From Sphingobium jiangsuense (GTDB lineage Bacteria; Pseudomonadota; Alphaproteobacteria; Sphingomonadales; Sphingomonadaceae): DNA of 64,000 bases. The stretch spans positions 1 through 64,000 of the forward strand of contig NZ_JACIDT010000008.1 of assembly GCF_014196495.1 (NCBI RefSeq). The letters run 5' to 3'. Numbering within the stretch: the first letter of the stretch is position 1; every line of letters starts with the position of its first letter. The translations under genes were made by a program, and so were the position numbers. Below the pieces are notes generated by a model. That model ran no database searches. It saw only the letters and a program-made list of their open reading frames with translations, and was not told the origin of the DNA. Shown here piece by piece: positions 53,348-61,837 of the stretch.

Positions 53348-53944
53348 TCAGAAAGTCTTTCCGAGTAGCGCCTGCATGTAGAATTTCTTCAATACTTTCA
53401 GGATCTGCTTCCTCTTCGTGCCGCTTATCACCCGATAGTCATCGCCGGAAAAGATGATTTCCGGATAGGACAGGGATTTGGACAGCAGGAAAGCGCATAT
53501 TTCGACTTCCGCGTTGCTTTTGAAGGAGCCGCTCAGATCGGTGATCAGGCTGGCGACGAATTTATACCAGTTCTCGCGATGCTGCTTGTACTGCACATCC
53601 CGCCCCTCGGTCAGCGGCGCGATCGGGTCCGATTGCAGAAGGGCCAGTTCCGGCCGCTCGAACCACAGATCGAATATGGTGGTGATGAGCTTTTCCAGCC
53701 GCTCTTCCGGGGATGCAGCCTTCCAGACCTCCTGAACGATCTTCCGGTCCAGCTCCTCTATCAGCCTTTCATAGCAGGCCCACAGGATATGGTCCTTGTT
53801 CTTGAAATGATAATAGATGGCCGCCGCCGTAATATCGCATTCGCTGGCGATGTCCGCGACCGAGGTCCCCTTGTAACCCTTGCGGTAGAACAGGGTTATT
53901 GAAGATTCAATAATCATGTTCTTCGTATTTTCTTCCGGTTCCAT
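53348..53944 (-). CDS. TetR-family transcriptional regulator
   Basis: A 198-residue repressor. The N-terminal helix-turn-helix spans about 25-52: G-T-S-V-A-D-I-A-S-E-C-D-I-T-A-A-A-I-Y-Y-H-F (shown in part) followed by K-N-K-D-H-I-L. The C-terminal ligand domain has W-F-E-R-P-E-L-A-L-L. It is similar to regulators of acyl- or aryl-CoA catabolism such as PaaR/FadR-type TetR proteins. It lies inside the region carrying five similar palindromes and is the only regulator there, so it is the best candidate for binding them. Confidence 0.93.
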   Translation of the reverse strand: MEPEENTKNMIIESSITLFYRKGYKGTSVADIASECDITAAAIYYHFKNKDHILWACYERLIEELDRKIVQEVWKAASPEERLEKLITTIFDLWFERPELALLQSDPIAPLTEGRDVQYKQHRENWYKFVASLITDLSGSFKSNAEVEICAFLLSKSLSYPEIIFSGDDYRVISGTKRKQILKVLKKFYMQALLGKTF

Positions 53945-54156
53945 CCTGTCGCCCCAAATCTGTCAGTCAATAAGGTCCCGCGCGGGAGATGTTGAAAACG
54001 CCGAGCGGATCGTCAAGCCGGGCACCCGGCCTGAACGGCCTCTTCAGCGCCTCTCTGCCCAGCGGCGAGCCCATGGTCAAGCTTTCATTGCGGGGAAGGC
54101 CGGGCCGAGGGTCGAAGGATCCGCAGCGATGCCGGGCATGGAGGGAAACGAACCTT

Positions 54157-54180
54157 CCCTTTCCCGCCGGCGGGAAAGGG
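54157..54180. repeat. Perfect 24-base palindrome
   Basis: CCCTTTCCCGCC followed directly by GGCGGGAAAGGG, a 12-bp stem without loop in the alignment. It resembles dispersed extragenic palindromes. As RNA it would form a short-loop hairpin. Confidence 0.6.
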
Positions 54181-54264
54181 TGCGTGGGCCGTCGTCCGCC
54201 GCCTGGAAATTGCGTGAATCAAAAGCAGGGAAGATGCTTGACAAAGAGGATGGAAGCGTATTAG

Positions 54265-54284
54265 CTAACTGAACGGTCAGTAAG
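54265..54284. promoter_or_regulatory. TetR-type operator, copy 3 (best match)
   Basis: CTAACTGA-ACGG-TCAGTAAG: arms pair at 7 of 8 positions. It lies about 155-175 bases upstream of the alpha/beta hydrolase start and 320 bases upstream of the TetR gene, so it could serve one or both. Confidence 0.7.
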
Positions 54285-54438
54285 TAATCGGCCACCGCGA
54301 GAGAATCGCAGGCGAAGAGGCGGGACAAGCGACCGGCAGAACAGATAAGATGCGGAGTCGGTGAACGATAGGTCGGAATGCATGCATCGGCATGCCCTAT
54401 CCGGCCGGGCAGGGCGGCATCGCCAGACGGGAGATTTC

Positions 54439-55437
54439 ATGATGTGGCGGCGGTTGCGATTGAAGGAAGCTGTTTGCGGCATTTGCAGCATGGTGATGAT
54501 GGCTGCGCATCCGGCGGCGGCGGAAACCGATTGCAAGCCGAAGGTCGAGCGGATCGCCGCGGACGGGCTGGAATGGCGGACCCTCCGCTGGGGGCCGGAG
54601 GACGGCGAGGCCGTGCTTCTCCTCCACGGCTTCCCGCAGGATGCCGATGCCTGGGCGCCGGTCGCAGAGGGGCTGGCGGAAAAGGGATACAAGGTCGTCG
54701 CCTTCGACCAGCGCGGCGCCTCCGCCGCGACCCTGGCGAAGGATCCGTCCGACTATAATTTCGACACCTTCCTGGCCGATGCGCTGCGGATCGCCGACCG
54801 CAACGGCATGCGCCGGTTCCATGTCGCGGGGTTCGGCTGGGGCGGCGCGATGGCATGGATGCTCGCGGCCCGCCACCCGGACCGGGTGATCTCGATGACG
54901 ACGCTGCGCTATCCGCATCCGGCGGCCTTCATCGACGGCATACGGAACGATCCGCAGCAGCATGCGGCCTGGGAAGAGGTGCGCAAGCAGATCGACCCCG
55001 CCAATGTGGTTCCCCGGTCGCGGGAATTGCTGAAGGACAATGCCGCGGGCCTGCGCTCCTTCCTCGGCAAGAGCGGCCTGCCCGATGCCTATGTGGAGCG
55101 CTATGTCGCCCGCGTGTCGCAGCCCGGCGTCCTTCTGGGCGGCCTCTATTGGGGCACCGCGCTGGTGCCGGATGAGTTCGCCGCCGTTCCTCCCGTCCGG
55201 GTTCCGGCGCTGTTCCTGTGGAGCAAGGGGCCCGCCGTCTCGGAAAGCACGGTCGAGGCGTCCCGCCGTTATGCGCAGGGCGACTATCGGGTGGTCGAAT
55301 TGCGGGACGTCGGCCACTTCATGCTCGAAACCAATCCGAAAGCGGTTCTTCCGCCCCTGCTGGCGTTCCTTTCCGGTCATCCGGATAAGGACAGGGCAGG
55401 GGCCGGTTCGCGGGCCGTATCAGAGGGTGGCCGCTAG
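54439..55437 (+). CDS. Exported alpha/beta-hydrolase-fold protein lacking the nucleophile
   Basis: A 332-residue protein with signal segment (ends H-P-A-A-A-E). It resembles epoxide hydrolases/haloalkane dehalogenases: L-L-H-G-F-P-Q-D-A-D-A-W (oxyanion region), D-Q-R-G-A-S, and C-terminal V-G-H-F-M-L-E-T-N-P (His). At the nucleophile elbow, where relatives have G-H-D-W-G-G or G-x-S-x-G-G, it has A-G-F-G-W-G-G: the nucleophile is Gly133. The rest of the elbow is intact. It may therefore be non-hydrolytic, for example a binding protein or lyase. The start has GGGAG upstream; two adjacent ATG codons are possible. Confidence 0.85.
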   Translation: MMWRRLRLKEAVCGICSMVMMAAHPAAAETDCKPKVERIAADGLEWRTLRWGPEDGEAVLLLHGFPQDADAWAPVAEGLAEKGYKVVAFDQRGASAATLAKDPSDYNFDTFLADALRIADRNGMRRFHVAGFGWGGAMAWMLAARHPDRVISMTTLRYPHPAAFIDGIRNDPQQHAAWEEVRKQIDPANVVPRSRELLKDNAAGLRSFLGKSGLPDAYVERYVARVSQPGVLLGGLYWGTALVPDEFAAVPPVRVPALFLWSKGPAVSESTVEASRRYAQGDYRVVELRDVGHFMLETNPKAVLPPLLAFLSGHPDKDRAGAGSRAVSEGGR

Positions 55438-55473
55438 GCCCGGCCACCCCTTTCATAGTGCAGGGAAAAGAAA

Positions 55474-56646
55474 ATGGGGTTTCTCTCCAGCATAGGGCGC
55501 GCCCGCCTGAAAAAGGCGCATTCCATCGAGGATCTCCGCGCAGCGGCCCGCCGGACATTGCCGCGCATGGTGTTCGACTATGCCGACGGCGGCGCGCAGT
55601 CGGAAAGCACGATGCGACAGAACCGCGCCGCCTTCGAACGGCACAGGCTGCTGTCGCGCGCGCCGGTCGACGTCAGCGGGCGATCGATGGCCACCACATT
55701 GTTCGGCAAGCCGCTGGCGATGCCGCTCATCATCGGGCCGACCGGCTATGCCTCCGCCTTCTGGCCGAGGGGGGACCTCGCGCTCGCCGGGGGAGCGGCG
55801 AAGGCGGGCATTCCGTTCGTCGTCAGCAACGGCGCCAATTCCCCGTTGCCGGACATTGCCCGCGCGGCGGAGGGCAAAGCATGGTTGCAGGTCTACATCG
55901 CCCATGACAAGCAGGTGACGCTCGACCTGATCCGCGATGCGAAGGCGCTGGGGTTCGATACGCTGGAGGTGACGGTCGACACCGCGCTGCCGGGCCGCCG
56001 GGTCCGCGACATCCGCAACGGCTTCACCGTTCCCTATAGCTGGACGGCGGGCAAGGTGCTGGACGTGCTGCGCCACCCGGACTGGATGCTGCGGGCGCTG
56101 CCCCACGGGGCGCCGCGTCCGGGCCTCATGCCGATGGAGCAGGGGCGCAGCTGGGCCACCGTGTCGGAATTCGTCCGCTCCCAGATCAACCCCGCGATCG
56201 GGTGGGACGATCTCAAATGGCTGCGCGATCGATGGGACGGCACGCTGATCGTCAAGGGCCTGCTCGACCCCGCGCAGGTGAAACCGGCGGTGGAGGCGGG
56301 ATATGACGGCATCGTCATCTCCAATCATGGCGGCCGCCAGCTGGACGGGGCGGTGTCCACGCTGGACCTGCTGCCGGAATTCGCGGCGGCGGCGCAGGGA
56401 AGGATCGCCCTGCTGCTCGACAGCGGCGTCCGCACCGGCACGGACATTGTGAAGGCCGTCGCATTGGGGGCCAGCGCCGTGCAGGTCGGGCGCGCCACGC
56501 TCTACGGCCTCTCGGTCGCGGGGCAGGCGGGCGTCGACCATGCGCTGGGCATTTTCCGCACGGAGCTGGACATGGCCATGGCTCTGGTCGGCCTGCGCAG
56601 CCTGGAGGAAGCGAGCCCGGACATCATCAGGATCCGGCAGGACTGA
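55474..56646 (+). CDS. FMN-dependent 2-hydroxyacid dehydrogenase (lactate/mandelate type)
   Basis: A 390-residue flavoprotein of the glycolate oxidase/L-lactate/mandelate dehydrogenase family. F-D-Y-A-D-G-G-A (Tyr), G-P-T-G-Y-A, and the active-site S-N-H-G-G-R-Q-L-D (His285) are present, with the FMN phosphate motif D-S-G-V-R-T-G-T-D at the end. It oxidises an (S)-2-hydroxyacid to a 2-oxoacid. It is longest like MdlB. It lies 36 bases after the degenerate hydrolase gene, so a pathway step is likely; substrate not known. Confidence 0.92.
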   Translation: MGFLSSIGRARLKKAHSIEDLRAAARRTLPRMVFDYADGGAQSESTMRQNRAAFERHRLLSRAPVDVSGRSMATTLFGKPLAMPLIIGPTGYASAFWPRGDLALAGGAAKAGIPFVVSNGANSPLPDIARAAEGKAWLQVYIAHDKQVTLDLIRDAKALGFDTLEVTVDTALPGRRVRDIRNGFTVPYSWTAGKVLDVLRHPDWMLRALPHGAPRPGLMPMEQGRSWATVSEFVRSQINPAIGWDDLKWLRDRWDGTLIVKGLLDPAQVKPAVEAGYDGIVISNHGGRQLDGAVSTLDLLPEFAAAAQGRIALLLDSGVRTGTDIVKAVALGASAVQVGRATLYGLSVAGQAGVDHALGIFRTELDMAMALVGLRSLEEASPDIIRIRQD

Positions 56647-56691
56647 CTGTTTTCAATATCGAGTTTAGGTTTAAGAAAAGGGAGGACTTTG

Positions 56692-59022
56692 GTGAACAAG
56701 AAGAAAATCGATTTCCTGTACGGCGCGTCCCTGGCGGTCGTGCTGACCGGTGCGGCTATCGGCTCTTCGGCCGGGGCGCGGGAAGCGGACGCCCTGGACG
56801 GCAATGAGATCGTCGTCACCGCGCAGAAGCGGACCCAGTCGTTGCAGGACGTGCCGGTGTCGGCCACCGTGGTGTCGGGCCTCGCGCTTCAGGAACAGGG
56901 CGTGGCGTCCATTCAGGATGCGACGCAGAACGTCCCCGCCGTCTATGTCTCGCAGGCCGGGCCCGCCAACATGATGTTCATCCGCGGCGTGGGGTCGGGC
57001 GACAACAACCCGCTGTTCGAACAGTCCGTCGCCACCTTCGTCGACGGCATCTATCGGGGGCGGTCCCGCTCCACCCAGTCCTCCTTCCTCGATCTGGAAC
57101 GGGTGGAGGTGCTGAAAGGGCCGCAGAGCGTCTATTTCGGCAACAACTCGATCGCGGGCGTGTTCAACATCACGACCGCCAATCCGGGCGACAAATGGGA
57201 AGGCTATGTCCGGGGCCTCTATAATTTCAACTTCGACAATGCGACGGTCGAAGGAGCCGTCGGCGGGCCGGTCAGCGATACGCTGGGCATCCGCGTGGCG
57301 GGCATGGTGCAGCGCGGCGACGGCTGGCTGCTCGACAAGAGCACGGATATCCGTATTCCGCGCGTCCGCAACTATGCGGGCCGCATCACCCTGCAATGGG
57401 AACCGACCGACGCGCTCACCGTGAACCTGAAGGCGCATGCGGAACACAGCCGCCAGCGGGGCGGTCTTGCCTCCAAGCTGGTGAGCTGCCCGCCGCCGCC
57501 GATCTTCCCGTCGCGCAGCTTCGGATGCGCGGGGGCCATCGCCGCCGGGGACGACACGAGCGAAAACTATGTCCGCAAGCAGGATCCCGATCAGGGGATC
57601 GATTTCGACGCGCAATCGCTGATTTCGACGATCAACTATGATACGGGGCCGTTCACCATCACCTCGGTCACCGGCTATTATCATCATAAATATAATCTGC
57701 GGCTCGATGTCGATGCGGCCAGCCCCTATCTGGCGAACTTCACCGTGCCCGAACGCTTCAGCCAGTTCAGTCAGGAACTGCGCGTGGCGTCGAACGGCGA
57801 CAACAGCTTCGATTATATGTTCGGCGCCTATTATGAGCGGGACAAGCTGCGCGGCCAGATCTACGCGAACTACAACATGTTCACGTCCATGCTGCCGGGC
57901 CTCGCCCCGGACCTGGCGCCTTATCTTCCCTTCGGCCAGGCGGACGATTTCCGCCAGACCGCCAATATCTTCGGCGTGTTCGCCAGCGTCGTGCTGCGGC
58001 CGACCGACAAGCTCGACATCACGCTGGCCGGGCGCCAGTCATGGGTGGACAAGCGCTTCGGCATCAACCAGTATTTCGGCACGGCGACCGAGCCGTTCGG
58101 CCCGATCATCCCGTTCCCCGACGCCGTCGCGCCGATCGGTTCGGCCATCGGCGCGCAACTCGGCCTGGGCGTGGCCGGTTATCGCGCGCACCGGCGTTCG
58201 GACGAGCATTTCAGCCCGTCGGTGATCGTGGGATATGATTTCACGCCCGAAGTCAGGGGCTATGCCAAATATGTGAACGGCTTCAAGGCGGGGGGCTATA
58301 ACGGGCTGGAGCATACCGGCCTGCCCAATACGCTCAGCTTCGGGCCGGAATATGTGGATTCCTACGAGATCGGCCTGAAGACCCAATGGCTCAACCGCCG
58401 GCTGACCTTCAACATCGCCGCCTTCCGCAGCGATTTCGAGGGGCTTCAGCAGTCGGCGATCGGCGACGGCGGGGTGCAGGGCGGCATCTTCCCGATCGTC
58501 AAGAACGCCAAGGGCGCCCGTTCGCAGGGGATCGAGGCCGACACGTCGCTGCGGGTTTCGAGCGCGCTGTCCGCCAATCTCAGCGTCACCTATCTCGATT
58601 CCAAATTCACCGACTTCAAGGACGCGGGCGGTTCGCCGACCGATATCGCACTGGGCAACCGGGTGATCGACCTGTCGGGCAAGAGGGGAAGATATGCGCC
58701 CAAGTTCAGCGGCAGCTTCAACATCGAATATCTGGTCGAGGTCGGCCAGGACCTGCGGCTGAAACTGCGGCCGGAGGCCTATTTCACCACCCGCTACAAT
58801 ATTTCGCCGAACAACGACCCGATGCTGTGGCAGGATGGCTTCGTCAAGCTGGGCGCGACCGTCTCCGTCTCCAACCCCGCGCAAGGATGGGATTTCTCCG
58901 TGATCGGCAAGAATCTGACCGACCGGCGGATCATGAACTTCCACGCAGGCAGCGGTGGTTCCTACATCATCGGCACGGAAGAGCCATGGAGCATCGCGGC
59001 GCAACTGCGCTTCGACTTCTGA
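56692..59022 (+). CDS. TonB-dependent receptor of the catabolic island
   Basis: A 776-residue receptor with GTG start, AAGGGAGGA before it, signal segment ending A-G-A-R-E, box E-I-V-V-T-A-Q-K-R, V-P-V-S-A-T-V-V-S, G-P-Q-S-V-Y-F-G-N-N-S-I-A-G-V, and a C-terminal strand ending L-R-F-D-F. It resembles receptors for organic compounds in sphingomonads. It stands 45 bases after the FMN dehydrogenase gene and probably imports the substrate of the island. Confidence 0.92.
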   Translation: MNKKKIDFLYGASLAVVLTGAAIGSSAGAREADALDGNEIVVTAQKRTQSLQDVPVSATVVSGLALQEQGVASIQDATQNVPAVYVSQAGPANMMFIRGVGSGDNNPLFEQSVATFVDGIYRGRSRSTQSSFLDLERVEVLKGPQSVYFGNNSIAGVFNITTANPGDKWEGYVRGLYNFNFDNATVEGAVGGPVSDTLGIRVAGMVQRGDGWLLDKSTDIRIPRVRNYAGRITLQWEPTDALTVNLKAHAEHSRQRGGLASKLVSCPPPPIFPSRSFGCAGAIAAGDDTSENYVRKQDPDQGIDFDAQSLISTINYDTGPFTITSVTGYYHHKYNLRLDVDAASPYLANFTVPERFSQFSQELRVASNGDNSFDYMFGAYYERDKLRGQIYANYNMFTSMLPGLAPDLAPYLPFGQADDFRQTANIFGVFASVVLRPTDKLDITLAGRQSWVDKRFGINQYFGTATEPFGPIIPFPDAVAPIGSAIGAQLGLGVAGYRAHRRSDEHFSPSVIVGYDFTPEVRGYAKYVNGFKAGGYNGLEHTGLPNTLSFGPEYVDSYEIGLKTQWLNRRLTFNIAAFRSDFEGLQQSAIGDGGVQGGIFPIVKNAKGARSQGIEADTSLRVSSALSANLSVTYLDSKFTDFKDAGGSPTDIALGNRVIDLSGKRGRYAPKFSGSFNIEYLVEVGQDLRLKLRPEAYFTTRYNISPNNDPMLWQDGFVKLGATVSVSNPAQGWDFSVIGKNLTDRRIMNFHAGSGGSYIIGTEEPWSIAAQLRFDF

Positions 59023-59180
59023 CGTCCGCACCGTCATCCGGGCGGACGGCATAGCCGGAACGGCTCGCAAGAGGAGGCCAGGGCCACCGCTTGCGGCCCG
59101 TTTTGCCATGGCATGGGTGCGGCAAGAAGCCCGGCATACCTTGCAAGGCAAGGGCCGGGCCGCCGCAGCAGGACCGTGGT

Positions 59181-60701
59181 TCAGCCGGGAATGCTGCCGG
59201 GAATGCTGCCGGGAATGCTGGATGTGCGCCGCTGCGCGTCCTGCCATCCGTCGATCAGGCGATCGCGATGGGCGGCTTCCATTTGCGGGTGGAAGAGCCG
59301 GCTTTCCGCCGTAAGTTTCGACAGGGCGGGGAGGTCCTCCCACAGGCCGGTGGTAAGGCCCGCCAGAAACGCGGCGCCCCGCACCGTCGTTTCGAGATTG
59401 GCCGGGCGTTCCACCGCGACTTGCAGCATGTCGGCCAGAAACTGGCAGAGCCAGTCGTTATTCGCCATGCCCCCGTCCACGCGCAGCAGCGCCGGAAACT
59501 CCGCGCCGTCCGACGCCATGGTCGAAACGAGGTCCAATGTCTGATAGGCGACCGCTTCGAGCGCGGCGCGGGCCAGATGGGCCGCCGTGGTGTCCAGCGT
59601 CAGGCCGCAAATGACGCCGCGCGCCTCCGCATCCCAGCGCGGCGCGCCGAGGCCCACGAAGGCCGGGACCATATAGACCCCGTGATTGTCGCTCAACCCG
59701 GCCGCCATGGCCCCGGTGTCGGCCGCCGTCGATATGACGGAAAGGCCGTCCCGCAGCCATTTGACGGCCGCGCCCGCCACGAATATCGACCCCTCCAGCG
59801 CATAATGGATCCGGCCGTCCAGCCGGTAGGCGGGCGTTGTGAGCAGGCGGTTCGCGGAGATGTGACAGTCCGCGCCGGTGTTCATCAGCAGGAAGCCGCC
59901 GGTGCCATAGGTGCATTTCGCGGACCGGGGGGCGAAGCATCCCTGGCCGATCAGCGCCGCCTGCTGGTCGCCCGCCATGCCCGCGATCGGGATCGGCAGG
60001 CCGAACAGGCTCTTGTCGGTATATCCGAACAGATGGTTATTGTCCTGCACCTCCGGCAGCAGCGCGGCGGGGATGCGGAAGAGCTTCAGCAGATCCTCGT
60101 CCCAGCGCTGGTCGCGGATATTGTAGAGCAGGGTGCGCGCGGCATTGGTGATGTCGGTGGCATGGACCGCTCCGCCCGTCAGCCTCCACAGCAGAAAGCT
60201 GTCTATCGTGCCGAAGGCGAGCCGCCCCTGTTCGGCCTTCTCCCGCGCGCCCTCCACCGTGTCGAGAATCCACGCAAGCTTGGTCGCGGAAAAATAGGGG
60301 TCGAGCAGCAGGCCGGTCCGTTCCCTCACCTCCTCCTCGGCCCCATCGGCCCTCAGCCGCACGCATTGTTCCGAGGTGCGCCGGTCCTGCCACACGATCG
60401 CGCGGTAGACGGGCTTTCCGTCCGCGCGATCCCACACAATGACGGTTTCGCGCTGGTTGGCGATGCCGATGGCCGCTATCGCCGAAGCGTCGAGCCCGGC
60501 CCGATCCACGGCCTCCCTCGCGGTGTGCAGGACATCGCGCCAGATATCCTCCGCATCATGCTCGACCCATCCGGACTTCGGATAATGCTGCGGAAATTCG
60601 CGCTGCGCCACCGATAGCGGCCGCGCCTGCGCGTCGAAGACCATGCAGCGTGTCGAGGTGGTGCCCTGATCGATGGCCAGAATATGCCGTGCCTTGTTCA
60701 T
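59181..60701 (-). CDS. glpK: Glycerol kinase
   Basis: A 506-residue FGGY kinase: A-I-D-Q-G-T-T-S-T-R (ATP loop), N-Q-R-E-T-V-I-V-W-D, and G-T-G-G-F-L-L-M-N-T match GlpK, which phosphorylates glycerol to glycerol-3-phosphate. The start at M-N-K-A-R-H has GAGAGA nearby. The C-terminus is odd: S-I-P-G repeated three times, from a 12-base tandem repeat, before the stop. It is downstream of the facilitator gene on the same strand. Confidence 0.97.
   Translation of the reverse strand: MNKARHILAIDQGTTSTRCMVFDAQARPLSVAQREFPQHYPKSGWVEHDAEDIWRDVLHTAREAVDRAGLDASAIAAIGIANQRETVIVWDRADGKPVYRAIVWQDRRTSEQCVRLRADGAEEEVRERTGLLLDPYFSATKLAWILDTVEGAREKAEQGRLAFGTIDSFLLWRLTGGAVHATDITNAARTLLYNIRDQRWDEDLLKLFRIPAALLPEVQDNNHLFGYTDKSLFGLPIPIAGMAGDQQAALIGQGCFAPRSAKCTYGTGGFLLMNTGADCHISANRLLTTPAYRLDGRIHYALEGSIFVAGAAVKWLRDGLSVISTAADTGAMAAGLSDNHGVYMVPAFVGLGAPRWDAEARGVICGLTLDTTAAHLARAALEAVAYQTLDLVSTMASDGAEFPALLRVDGGMANNDWLCQFLADMLQVAVERPANLETTVRGAAFLAGLTTGLWEDLPALSKLTAESRLFHPQMEAAHRDRLIDGWQDAQRRTSSIPGSIPGSIPG
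59185..59220. repeat. Three-unit 12-base tandem repeat at the glpK 3' end
   Basis: CCGGGAATGCTG occurs three times in tandem, encoding S-I-P-G repeats at the GlpK C-terminus on the minus strand. Slippage could change the number of units without a frameshift. Confidence 0.75.
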
Positions 60702-60815
60702 CTCTCTCACTTCTCCGGCGCCAGAGGGGTTGGAAGAAAAGGCCCGCGCCCGGCATGGCGGCACCTCCGGTCTGAAGGTCCCGCCCGCGAAGCGCAAGGG
60801 GCGTCCGTCATGCGG

Positions 60816-61658
60816 TCAGCCGAGGCCGCCGGGGGGCGAGGGGGGACCGCTCCGTCCCCGCGCCGCGCCGTTGCGGCGCAAGGGCAGGAAATTCCAGACA
60901 AGATACCGGTACAGCGCGCCGCCGATCGCGCCGCCGATCAGCGGCGCTGCGACCGGCACCCACCAATAGTTCATCGGCGCGGGGAAAGCCGCCGGGCCCC
61001 AGCCCGCGAAATAGCAGAACAGCCGCGGGCCGAAATCGCGCGCCGGGTTGATCGGCCATCCTTCGAGATAGCCCGCCGCGCCGCCGATGGTGGTGACCAG
61101 CAGCCCGATGATCAGCGCGCTCGAATTCGCCATCGGCGCGACGGTGTTATATTCGTCCGTGATGGCGAAAATGCCCAGCACCAGAATGGCCGTCAGGATG
61201 ATCTCGTTGACGAACGCCCGGCCCGGCGTGATGTTTTCGCCCGGATGGGTGAAGAATACCCCGGCCGCGCCGCCGCCTTCGCGGGTCAGGCCGTGGGCGG
61301 CGTTGAAGGCGTCGATCACCGGCTGGAACATCTGGTAGACCAGCGCCGCGCCGATGCAGGCCCCGACCACCTGCGCGACGATGTAGAGCGGCGCCTTGCG
61401 CGGCGGGAAGGAGCGGAACAGGACGAGCGCCAGCGTGACCGCCGGATTGGCGTGCGTGCCGGATACCGATCCGGTGACGTAGATCGCGAGCGTCACGGCG
61501 ATGCCCCAGGTCGCGCACAGGCCCCAATAGGCCTGCTGATAGGGGCTGGGGTCGTAGAGGAAATACATGGCCGCCGCCGAATTGCCGAGGGTGATGATGA
61601 TGCAGACGGCGATGCATTCCGAAATCAGCTCGCCAACCAGATTGTCAGGCTTTTCCAT
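60816..61658 (-). CDS. glpF: Aquaglyceroporin (glycerol facilitator)
   Basis: A 280-residue MIP-family channel. The two half-helix motifs are H-A-N-P-A-V-T and I-N-P-A-R-D-F-G-P-R; the Asp after the second NPAR marks a glycerol-conducting member. Six membrane segments fit. The start M-E-K-P-D-N gives the usual N-terminal helix length, so the longer frame upstream is rejected. It lies 115 bases before glpK on the minus strand and is divergent from glpD. Confidence 0.95.
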   Translation of the reverse strand: MEKPDNLVGELISECIAVCIIITLGNSAAAMYFLYDPSPYQQAYWGLCATWGIAVTLAIYVTGSVSGTHANPAVTLALVLFRSFPPRKAPLYIVAQVVGACIGAALVYQMFQPVIDAFNAAHGLTREGGGAAGVFFTHPGENITPGRAFVNEIILTAILVLGIFAITDEYNTVAPMANSSALIIGLLVTTIGGAAGYLEGWPINPARDFGPRLFCYFAGWGPAAFPAPMNYWWVPVAAPLIGGAIGGALYRYLVWNFLPLRRNGAARGRSGPPSPPGGLG

Positions 61659-61837
61659 CCTCGATCCACTTTCGTCGCATGAATGCCGCGATCGGGAATC
61701 GCGGCTCGCCCGTTGTGCCGGGCCGGTCGATGCGGTTAGGAAAGAGCACACGGCCAATTGATTGTAAATCCGGATTCTAATAATCGTTTAGTAGAAATTA
61801 CAAAGGTGCGCCGATTCTGCGGCGCCGGGGGAAAGCA
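61659..61837. promoter_or_regulatory. Divergent glpF/glpD promoter region
   Basis: About 180 bases between glpF and glpD. It is AT-rich at 61755-61800 and contains the palindrome AATCCGGATT (61767-61776) and a CTAATAATCGTTTAGTAG stretch that only weakly resembles the TetR-type palindrome. A GlpR or other operator is expected here but is not assigned. Confidence 0.4.

Larger units (their letters stand above)
53945..54438. other. Intergenic region between TetR and hydrolase genes
   Basis: About 490 bases with no gene I can support; short frames here look random. It holds the perfect palindrome at 54157-54180 and the best TetR-type operator at 54265-54284. The last 150 bases are the leader of the hydrolase gene. 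Confidence 0.6.

Noticed and set aside
59185..59220. CRISPR-like short repeat array
   Set aside because: Units are 12 bases, directly adjacent without spacers, and lie inside the glpK coding sequence.
61780..61797. Sixth TetR-type operator between glpF and glpD
   Set aside because: CTAATAATCGTTTAGTAG matches the palindrome at too few positions and its arms pair poorly.
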